DNA of 64,000 nucleotides from Paracentrotus lividus (Eukaryota > Echinodermata > Echinoidea > Camarodonta > Echinidae), in contig CALNVZ010000174.1 in assembly GCA_940671915.1 (NCBI GenBank), positions 72,937,124 to 73,001,123 of the forward strand, written 5' to 3'. The position numbers and the translations under genes were made by a program. The first letter of the stretch is position 1. The number at the start of each line of letters is the position of its first letter. Below the pieces are notes generated by a model. It made no database searches and was not told the origin of the DNA. It worked only from the letters and a program-made list of their open reading frames with translations. Shown in pieces: positions 54,868-64,000 of this stretch.

Positions 54868-56131
54868 AGAAAAACGTAACTGCATCTCCAATAATACCTA
54901 TGCCCTTAATAAATTCAAGTTTGACCTGATACACTCTCAGAAAAATTTTAACCAACTGGCCCAAATTTTAACCAACCGTTGGTTCAAATATGAACTTACC
55001 AACTGTTGGTTAAACGCGTTAACCAACCCCTGTTGGTTAAAATTTAACCAATTATGTATTAAAACTTTAATAAAAAGTTGGTTAAAATATTTTAACCAAC
55101 CCTAGTTGGTTAAATTTTTTAATACTTAATTGGTTAATTTCTTTTTTTAATACATCATGGTTGGTTAAAAAAAATCAAGCGATAGAACGGACTGGACCGG
55201 CCTTTTGACAATTTGATCAAAGTATTGGTACAAATAACATGAAGAGTTATGCCTGTATTATTAGACTACATGCACTATTTGTTGGCCTAAATAGGGTAGG
55301 CCTACAGTAGCCTAAGTATTGGTCCAGTATTCAGGACAATATCAGGGCAAGTCCAAGCTATTTGATCATTCATGAGTGAAATTTCAAAATGGTTAAAAAA
55401 AGACAAACTTGGTGTCATTTGAAAGCCAAGATGTTAAAGTACATGAATTTTATAACGAGAAAAAAAAAATTCTCATGCATGAACAATAATAAATGAATAA
55501 ATTTGCATAAATTACAAATTTGAGTAACGCGTGGGACATTAAATTTTTGGCTTTTATAAAAGATATCTTTAAAGTTTTACACATTTCTATCCAAATATTA
55601 GTGGGACCCTAAAGTCTGAATGACAAGTTATCATGACTATGATTTCCAGTATCTCAACCAATTAAATATGCAAATGAGGGATGGTACAAAATATGCATGT
55701 CCCACGCGTTACTTTTTTAGGTCATTATTTCTCATTTGCAGAAAAAATAATGATTGAATTTTCATGAGACTGTCAAAAGACCAAATTTACAATAGGCTTC
55801 ATCATAATGAGAAGAAAAAAGTTTAGTCTAATTCATCTAATTAACACAATCTTTAATTAGATTTGGTAACGCGTGGGACATTACAGTAACGCCTGGGACA
55901 ATGTGTGTAAAACGTATGGAAGTACATTATGTTTTGCCAAATGGAAGTGGAAATTCCCTATACCCCCGGTAACCTATTTGAACATTGAAAATCAGTTAAC
56001 ATGATCAGTGCATCCATTTGCCATCACCAAGACCTTTAATTAAACTAAAATTAATGAACAATTATTTTTTTATCCCCCCAAAGAAAAACAATGCTCAATA
56101 CAGGATTTTCGCACGTGATGAAAAATGTGCA

Positions 56132-56135
<4 letters not shown>

Positions 56136-56191
<56 letters not shown>
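56136..56191 (+). repeat. Poly-T tract (56)
   Basis: Uninterrupted T run inside the inner element. Possibly the tail of a retroposon inserted on the minus strand, but no body was recognised. Confidence 0.95.
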
Positions 56192-56195
<4 letters not shown>

Positions 56196-56880
56196 CCTCA
56201 TATCTATCAAACAATGTTTTTCTTGGCATAGAAGGCTGCACAATATAATTTCCTTCATAGCAATGAAGAAAATAAACAGCTTTTAAAAGGGTTATTTACA
56301 TGTAAGATCTCACAAGCAACTTTTTGTCATTTGTTGCATTAAAGGCATACGTTAATGTTGCATGCTATGTACAGGTAGCCCTGGGCCCTATTAAATATTC
56401 TTCAATGAAATAGCATGTAGTTTTAGACTGAAGCTTTATACATTTTAGTTATAACTTCCACTGTTCATTCATTTTCAAAGTTTGTCATTCACAGACAATG
56501 TGCTACACATGAGTTTAAGTTTCATTTTATATTGTGCGACCTATCACATGCATATATCTGTCTGTTTTTTTTACCTAGTTTTTTTTTTCACAAGGTACTA
56601 GGCCTATACATATCCCTTATCTTTTTGTCATGTAGTCACAAAACAGAATGAATGTAAGTACATGTATATTTGATGTGTGTAAACATACGATTACTCAGGA
56701 TTTCTTGTCCAAATTCAAGGTTTTTGTTGAAATTATAACATTATCATGTGACTATGAGATGCAGAGGTATGATACCCAGTTGACTTTCACTAGTACAGTA
56801 TATGACTTTTAATAGAGCTTTGCATTGATTATGATGGGCATTGTTACTATAGGCCTACATGTAATCTATGGTTCTACAAA

Positions 56881-57026
56881 AACTACCCCTAGACAATTTC
56901 CCTGAGACAACTACCCCATCCCCCTCCAAAAATATACCCCATAACCATACATAACCATACACCTAACCCATACCCTATTTCTGGGGGTAGTTGTCCTGGG
57001 GTTAATTGTCCAGGGGTAGTTGTCCT
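56881..57026. mobile_element. Small MITE with ACTACCCC inverted repeats
   Basis: ACTACCCCTAGACAATT and CAACTACCCC at left; GGGGGTAGTTGTCC, TTAATTGTCCAGGGGTAGTT at right, inverse. About 145 bp, inside the inner element. Confidence 0.75.
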
Positions 57027-57721
57027 GATACCAATAAATGTTATCTAATATAGAGCCTACTTTCAACCATTTTCATCAGACAATTTTCATAATCTTCATA
57101 AATATAATATCTTAAAGTACATTTATTTATATAATAATTAATTAATTAATTGATTTTTAGTGATAAATAAAACATTTCCTCTAGGAAATGGATTCAAACA
57201 TTCTGCATCCGTCTTATTTGCTTGAATAAATACCAAACTCAACTTCTTCTCAAGTAAAAGTGTCATTTACAGTATATTATGCATATTGACAAAAGTGTCC
57301 CACGCGTTACTTGTCCCACGCGTTACTTAACCTATATTTTTAAAATTGACCTTGAGAAAAAACTAATGGATGAATGTTTATGAAACTTTCGATTAATCTT
57401 CAATAATAGATGTATAACAAGTTGTGTGCAATGATTTTCCAGGGTGACAAGTATTTTCACAATAATTCAGAAACAAAGTAAAACAAGAAAAACATATGAT
57501 TTTTGTGGTCCCACGCGTTACTGGCGAATTAATTAGCATAAATTAATTACGTAACAAGTAATTCTGATTATTTTTGTTGTTTTGTATGAAGATACCTAAT
57601 ATCTACCAGAAACTACCCAAAAAATGAGCTTTGATTACTAAATATAAGATATAGGGCTAAATATACTTGTGATGTCCCACGCGTTACTAGTGCAAAATAG
57701 CTTGGACTTGCCCATCATTAC

Positions 57722-58098
57722 TTCGGTTGAGACGTTAGGTCTACAATCTAGTCCAGTATCTGAGATCTAACTGGATCTAATTATAGATCTAGAATATAGA
57801 AACGAGATGCTGGCCTAGATTCTACGTTTAGATTCCAAGGTCATCACTCTTAAACCAGTCAAGTAGGCCTCATTGGACTATAATCGAGAGGTCTAATAAT
57901 ATTTAGGCTAAATTTAGATGGAAGTGATGGTTCTAACGTAGTTCTAATATTTAGCCAACTAAATCTATGACCTCAAGACTTAGTCCGAGACCAAACTGAG
58001 TTGGAAGCGATAGATTTAATGTCTAGACCGGAGCTGCAATAAATTTCAGGCAAGTTTTTTAAACCTAAGTTAACGCTAGGTCTAACGTCTCAACCGAA
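57722..58098. mobile_element. Element with TTCGGTTGAGACGTTAG inverted ends
   Basis: 17-bp inverted ends TTCGGTTGAGACGTTAG at 57,722 and its inverse ending at 58,098. The interior is rich in TCTAG/CTAGA and AGACC words. It sits 9 bp from the right end of the inner element. Confidence 0.7.
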
Positions 58099-58882
58099 AT
58101 AATTAGGAACCGTACTGGCCGTGTAGTCCAAACATAATGCATGTTAGTCCTATATCACAGGCTATACTCTTCAAGTCATTTCTAACTACCAATATACTTT
58201 GATCAGATTGTCAAGATAGATCCAGCCAGACCAGCAGTCAGCTTGTACTTGTGTTAACCTTGTTGTCGTCGCGAACAAAATACGTGCACAATGAAATAGG
58301 CGCACTATATCTTACGTGTATAAATCAAAATCGCAAGATTTCTAGTCGAGGAGCGGAGCGCGTATCTTTGTTAAATCCCGTTTCCCATTGGTTGTTTTTC
58401 TTCCACGTGACCAATTTTTTTTAACCAAACTATTGGTTAAAAATGGAATTGGGCTTTTTTATACCAACCCATGCTTTTTCACGTTTAACCAACTTGTTTT
58501 TAACAACTTTTCTTTTTAATACATTATTGGTTGAATATTTTTAACCAACTGGTTTTAATATGCATTTTTTTTTACCAGCGTTCTGAGAGTGTAATATAAT
58601 AAGTATTTTTTCAAATCTTGTTTTTCACAATGTATTCATTCAAATGACATCATACATTAAGTAAAATGTGACCTAGCTTGCCTGTAAACTTGATAGAAAA
58701 TACAATTGATTGCCACGGGCATCATTAGCACGACACCAAGAGTAACTTGAAAAGTTATGTGATGAAAATGAAATTTACGAGAGCAATTTGCGAAGAAGCC
58801 TGAATTGCCAGACCTCAATCTTGAGTTGACCTCTCCCATACAACAAATGAATACACATGTATTTCACATCCCTACATATACA

Positions 58883-61146
58883 ATATGTGATACCTTCTTG
58901 TCGAAATGAGAGAGAAAGTCGCAGATCAAAGATCCGAGTAAAATCGACAAACTAATAACAAAACTCAAAATTTTGAGGAAAATTTTTTTTTTTTGATTTT
59001 CTGGTTCTACCTATGCTTCATCCGTTGCTCTGTTAAAAAAAATGAGTGAAAATGATAACGGAAGTGGTAAAAAAGCAGTTTTTCGGCGAGTGTTTTTTTT
59101 CGGTCATAATTTTCTTTTTTTCCGGACATACAATCGCGATACAGTTCCACGCTCATTCCCCTCGGTCCGTTTTGCTCCGCCCTTAGCAACGCCATGGTTT
59201 TTTTTTATTGGACGTTCACGGTCATGTGATGTGTGATTTCAACTGGCTTTTTGTTGTCGTTTTTGTGAGCGAATAGCGAACTAAACTCTCTTTAGCTAGC
59301 TGCACTCAGAAATTTTGCGTGCGATGCCAACAACCTGCTTGAATAAAGCTGTTTCATTCCGGGGATAGCGGAGCATGCCAAACGAATGTCAATCTAACAA
59401 TCGGGTGGGGGAGAGGGAGGGGGGGGGGGTTATGTGGGGAAAAGCTACTTATTGCTTGATTAGCATATCTCGATCCAAATGAATGTAATTTTCAGCATTT
59501 TTTTAGAGGGCCGCGATATCTGTTGTCCTGATGGGAAATTAAAACCTCCCTATAAACAAATTTGGTTCCAGTCAGGGAAACATAGAGCCAATACAAAAAA
59601 GAGGTGAACGTGATAATACTTCTGATACAAGTATTTGAAGAAGGTTAAAGGTCTTCTGCATTTATTTTACATCAGTAAACGTGTTTAAAAAGTAGCGTTT
59701 TACACTAAACACGGACGAACAAAATACGATTTACTCTTAAAATAATTCATTTCTAAAAATTATTGATATCTTCTATTACTGGTAACAAAAGTTTGATCAA
59801 TAAAAGACGAGATCGAGCAAATCATTTACGTTTTATTTTTCATTGGTCTTAAAGCTAACCTAGCCACTCATAAAACGTGATCAGAGAAATTCTAACATTC
59901 GGAGGCGCAAATATTTATTAAAGGCCCTCGCAAGTCGGAGATCGTGGGAATGCGCGTTTTTTCTTGAGCTCCATTGACTCATACACAATCTACAGTGAGG
60001 CTTACGCAAGGGTCGGCCTACTAGGGATTAACATTCGGACAGCACGAACATGACGAAGTTGGCCGAATACACTCAGTCAATAGGGTCAATAGCTTCGGAT
60101 TAGTTTATAGACTCTCAACGGGTCTCTTCGTATTAATTCAAAAAGAGGACTTGTATAATGCTCCATTTCAAAAACAAAACATAGGTTAGATTTACTTCGG
60201 ACTTCTGGTGTAGTTAGTCTAGCCATGAAGATTTATACTCCAGACACCTGACGCCTGGAGATTACGCAACACGCCGGGCTCTGATATGGAATGTTATCAT
60301 TTCACCCGAGATAAGGTGAATTCCCCATAGTGTTTATCAATTATACGTCCCTTTAAAAACATTTTTGGAGGCTTATCTCTATCATATACTTATTCAAAGA
60401 ATATAAACAAAATTCATAAGCCCCTGTACAAGAATAATTTAGTCTATAGACCATTATTATGTTCAAAATTTCCAACAGAGTTCAGATCAAAATGACTCGC
60501 TTATTATGAGTAAGAGTATACGCGCGATTGACATTCAAAGAACGCACGCAAACATCGGAATAAAACCCCAAAAGTTTTTAAATAGTTTTGTTTCTAACTA
60601 ATTTAGCGCCAGGATTGGTAACACTTTTCTTAAAAGAGCGGACTTTTTCTTAAACAATTAGAAAGAAGCATGACGTTTTTTATTTATTTGACGAAGATAT
60701 AAAACAACTGACCAAATTCAGCTTCTTTTTTTTGAGAAATTGAATGTTATTTGAGACAACATCACCGTTTGCCTCGATCATGCGTGACGGACGAGTATTG
60801 TTCTCTGTAACCTGAATGCAGCCTCCTCATTGGTCAAGTCGTTTCACCTTTGTAAGCAAGTGGTTGCTAGGGGCATTTCGGTGAAGTACAACGGTGACAA
60901 AATGTTCTTATTTTTCTGGCGCGAAGTCAAACGGAAGTCAAACTTCGAGACGTTTTTCTCTTGATTTTGATTTCCAAGAGCACAATTTTCCTCGGTTCAG
61001 AGGCTAATATCTCCACTTCTATTTACTCTTTACAGTCGGGTTATATATCAAATTCAAGGCAATTAATCAGGGATCAATACTATCAAATAAAATGGATTTC
61101 AAAAATCGCGATTAGTCTCTCATTTCGACGTGACGCATCACATATG
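58883..61146. mobile_element. 2.26-kb element with ATATGTGAT...ATCACATAT ends
   Basis: Left ATATGTGATACC, GTCGAAATGAGAGAGAAAG; right CTCTCATTTCGACGTGACG, CATCACATATG in inverse. The same terminal motif as the 13.1-kb element, so this may be a larger family member. No transposase frame seen. It includes a CpG-richer stretch near 59,130-59,290. Confidence 0.6.
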
Positions 61147-62485
61147 ATTGAGGCTAGTTTGTACATGTATGTACACACCCTGAACAAATGGAAATCATAT
61201 TTGAGATTAGGCAAATTACATCATATCTCATAATGACAAATATGACATATTGCTTGAAAATAGTGTATGATGCTACTAACAAATGGCAAATGAATCTTGA
61301 TGTGATGATGAAAAATAATAATAAAAAAAAAGGAAAAAGAAGAAGTGCTGGATTGATTGCCATGGCTCACAACCGATCCTACAGAATAAATTAATTCTCG
61401 AATTTTCATGAAATTTGATGAAATGAGAGCGTCCACCACCCGTTATTACGTATCCATAACAACACACGTTACACAAACCCTGACTGTATAATGCACGCAC
61501 ACAAACAATATAGGACATGTTTTAATTGGCAATACTACGGCTGCTGGATATTACGTTCAGAAGTCAAAGCCTACATGTAGAATGCTGCTGTATCTAATAG
61601 CTTTCATTCACTGATATCAAATGGGTTATAACTCACACACTGTTATACAGTTAATATCCTTCAGGCTCTCAGCAGATATGCTGATAAAATAAAGATGTGA
61701 TGTGATGATACAACAAGATTCAAAAAGTAATTTTTCGTAATTTCTCTTTCCATTTTATAAACTCCTATAGGCCTACATGCAAATCTACCATTTCAAGGTT
61801 TTATTTTACATTTCATTTCATTTACAGCTGGAGGGTATGTACAACATTACTTGGCGAATTTTCCATTAATCCATCTCCATACAATATGATTTTATCAACT
61901 ACTTCAAGCAAAGCTACCATTTTATGTGTTATATTACTTTTCCAGAACGTCCCTGTTGGGTATGAACGCACCCACAAATGGAGGGTATGAATAATGACTG
62001 ATAGCTGTTGCTGAATTTCCCTTTTATTTCCTAGTCCCTACATGATTATTATGATCAAATACAACGCTGGAAGGCAAGATACAAAGATCCATTCCGATTG
62101 GGATGTACCATCTAATATCGCTGCAGGGGTAGCATTCTATTGGTAGACGGAATCTCTTGCATGGCCCAGATATTCTAATTAGAAGTAAGAGTATGAACTC
62201 CTAGCCATCAGCTATTATTCATCCCAGTCACTCTCTCATCATAATGAATGTGCATTATTTGTCATAAATAATATTTATTATAAATATTCTGGAGAAAGGT
62301 ATGCTATAGTTGTGAAACAAGCATTTCAAGTATGCTAATTCCACATCTCATGAAGATGATAGCATTGGTATGTCTTTCTCAACAATAATAATAAAAAGAA
62401 AATAAAATCTGATATTACATACCTTTCTCTTTTTATATGTCACCTGATTTTTGACAGGGCACATTATCACAAAAATCATATTGCT
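61147..62485. other. AT-rich DNA, nothing recognised
   Basis: Several overlapping short open frames on both strands around 61.2-61.5 kb are low-complexity AT-rich translations. No domain, splice pattern or repeat. Confidence 0.5.
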
Positions 62486-62632
62486 TTAACCACTTGACTG
62501 CCGCATGGTGCTAATTGCACAGTACGGGTATGCCCAGGGTGTCGCTGGCGCTTCAAAACAGACAAAGCTCAGACAATAGCATGATCACGTAATATTATGT
62601 GGTCAGGGCAGTGTACAATGCCAAGTGGTTAA
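62486..62632. mobile_element. 147-bp TIR element flanked by TTAA
   Basis: TTAA-CCACTTGACTGCC at left, GGCAGTG...CAAGTGG-TTAA at right. TTAA duplication and CC-starting terminal repeats fit a piggyBac-type MITE. Confidence 0.7.
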
Positions 62633-62831
62633 AGGGGTTAAAACACTCATATCAGGGGCAATATCAAATGAATATCCCAAAAATACTAAGGTAGTCAAAA
62701 TCATCAAAATTTTCTTTGGAAAAATTGGTATAGAATTCCTGAATAACAATGTTAGATATCGTGAACCAAGTAGGAGTGAACTACAGGACTCACCATGGTT
62801 TTAGTGATTATATCATGTTAAACCAATTTTT

Positions 62832-64000
62832 AACAAGTGGATTAGTATATTACGCGATGCGGAATATATATGTCCCCGCCAATAATATAAAATTCCCATT
62901 ATATCGCATCAGAAAGATAAAAACGAAAAGTCAATTCTTTGTATTCCTGTACAATTATACAACCAAAATATGTAAGAGCTACAGAAAATGTTCCAAATAA
63001 TATAAAAAAAAGAATGCTTCTTACAAGCTATGTGAAATAATGTAATAAATGATAATAAGAAAATTACTAGAGAAGGTTGAAGGAGTAGCATTTTGTAAGC
63101 AATGTACAATATAGGTCAAAAATCAAGGTCAAAGGTCAAAGGGGTCAAAAGTCAAAATTCCGTGAGGAAGTTTTGTAGTCCTCACCTAGTGCTATATCAT
63201 AAAGCAAACAAAATCGAAATCGGATGAAAAATGGCGAAGGAGTAGCATTTTGTAACCAATGTACAATATAGGTCAAATATCAGGGTCAAAGGTCAAAGGT
63301 CAAAATTCTGTGAAGAAGTTTTGAAGCCATTACCTAGTGCTATCATATAAAGCTAACAAAATTGAAATCGGATGAAAAATAGCGAAGGAGTAGCATTTTG
63401 TAACCAATGTACAATAATAGGTCAAAAATCAAGGTCAAGGTCAAAGGGGGTCAAATGTCAAAATTCTGTGAGGAAGTTTGTAGTGCCCACTAGTGCTATA
63501 TCATAAAGCAAACAAAAATCGAAATCGGATGAAAAATGGCGAAGGAGTAGCATTTTGTAACCAATGTACAATATAGGTCAAAATCAAGTCAAAGGTAAAA
63601 GGGGTCATATCAAAATTCCCGTGAGGAAGTTTGTAGTCCTCACCTAGTGCTATATTCATAAAGCAAACAAAATTGAAATCGGATGAAAAATGGCGGGAGT
63701 AGCATTTGCAACCAATGTACAAATTAGGTCAAAAATCAAGGTCAAAGGTCAGGGGTCAAATAGTCAAAATTACTGAGGAAGTTTTGTAGTCCTCACCTAG
63801 TGCTATATCATAAAGCAAAACACATTGAAATCGGATTGAAAAATAGCGAAGGAGTAGCATTTTGTAACCAATGTACAATATAGGTCAAAAATCAAGGTTC
63901 AAAGGGGTCAATAGTCAAAATTCCGTGAGGAAGTTTTGTAGTCCTCACCTAGTGCTATATCATAAAGCAAACAAAATTAAAAATGGATGAAAAATGGCGA
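62832..64000 (+). mobile_element. Pearl-like element, second copy, cut by window end
   Basis: The head is nearly identical to 40,648-40,890 (GATTAGTATATTACGCGATG, GTCCCCGCC at 62,872). Six or more tandem ~157-bp units follow from about 63,079 and continue past the window. Same orientation as the first copy. The units are noisier, with several small deletions. Confidence 0.88.

Larger units (their letters stand above)
50046..54929. other. Upstream region without recognised exons
   Basis: Presumed first intron(s) of the PLEKHH gene. Contains MITE-like elements at 50,200, 51,007 and 51,900, and a diverged local duplication (51,460-51,665 and 52,110-52,325). No coding exon could be supported. 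Confidence 0.5.
55341..57717. mobile_element. Inner DNA element: 19-bp perfect TIR, ATCA flanks, eight GTAACGCGTGGGACA motifs
   Basis: ATCA then GGGCAAGTCCAAGCTATTT; the exact inverse (57,695-57,713) is followed by ATCA. The motif lies at 55,524, 55,698, 55,866, 55,886 (one change), 57,296, 57,312, 57,507 (one flank change) and 57,673: four near the left end, four near the right end, and all right-end copies in one orientation. No open frame beyond 76 codons, so it is non-autonomous. The family was not recognised. Confidence 0.88.
54929..58594. mobile_element. Outer DNA element with CACTCTCAGAA ends and TTAACCAAC repeats
   Basis: TA-CACTCTCAGAAAAATTTTA at left and TTCTGAGAGTG-TA at right. 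The terminal 250 bp at each end contain many GTTGGTTAAA/TTAACCAAC words in both orientations, as expected for subterminal transposase-binding repeats. A TA target duplication is possible. No transposase. It was split by the element at 55,345-57,713. Confidence 0.8.

Noticed and set aside
58790-58850. Minus-strand EVWQFRLLRKLLS followed by a GTAAAT donor, resembling the family's F-R-L-Q-A-S-K-I-R coiled-coil start
   Set aside because: The central QASKI part is absent, the phase does not match the next exon, and upstream sequence is not coding-like. Likely chance.
59000-59300. CpG-richer stretch with TTAGCAACGCC and inverted CCAAT boxes, considered as the gene's promoter
   Set aside because: It lies inside the 58.9-61.1 kb inverted-repeat element and no first exon with ATG follows it on the minus strand.
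61150-61520. Cluster of open frames on both strands of about 70-80 codons
   Set aside because: Hydrophobic low-complexity translations of AT-rich DNA, mutually overlapping, no motif.

Overview
The window is AT-rich animal nuclear DNA. It is dominated by one large intron-rich gene on the minus strand and by many short repeat elements. The mix of tACATGTAc and taGGCCTAc words, many palindromic elements, long homopolymer tracts and ATT-tailed retroposons suggests a marine invertebrate deuterostome, most likely a sea urchin or another echinoderm. That assignment is an inference from sequence texture and from the level of protein similarity; I could not run a search.

The gene is a PLEKHH1/PLEKHH2 (C. 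elegans MAX-1) family protein. Twenty-five coding exons can be joined from 50,045 down to 8,315. In order they encode an N-terminal coiled coil (49,998-29,448), a very large acidic Ser/Pro-rich exon (28,564-27,285), a linker (26.9-24.0 kb), PH domain 1 (23.4-22.1 kb), PH domain 2 (22.3-18.8 kb), a MyTH4 domain (18.9-16.1 kb) and a FERM domain (16.2-9.2 kb). A Ser/Lys-rich tail ends in TAA at 8,315-8,317. Almost all junctions have GT-AG sites and agreeing reading phases. Two do not close: 24.6/24.2 kb, and 11.2/10.0 kb where a microexon is probably missing. The start codon and first coiled-coil exon were not found. They lie beyond base 64,000 or are too short or diverged to recognise.

Regions: 1-7,975 is downstream DNA with a 540-bp direct repeat bracketing a long foldback element. 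At 7,976-8,405 the end of the coding sequence is repeated four times in tandem. From 8.3 to 30.9 kb there are densely packed exons with small MITE-like elements in the introns. From 30.9 to 48.7 kb there is a 17.8-kb intron holding a second copy of the foldback element and a minisatellite-bearing 'pearl'-like element (40.6-42.3 kb) full of AGGTCA half sites. From 50.0 to 64.0 kb no coding sequence is recognised. This part holds a nest of DNA elements at 54.9-58.6 kb, including a 2.37-kb element with 19-bp perfect terminal inverted repeats, an apparent 4-bp target duplication and eight GTAACGCGTGGGACA motifs. It also holds a 2.3-kb element at 58.9-61.1 kb and a second pearl-like array running off the window end.

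The predicted protein is a membrane-binding (PH, FERM) and cytoskeleton-linked (MyTH4-FERM) scaffold. No other protein-coding gene, tRNA, rRNA or CRISPR array is supported. The candidates for something undescribed are the mobile-element architectures, above all the ACGCGTGGGACA element and the nuclear-receptor-motif minisatellites.
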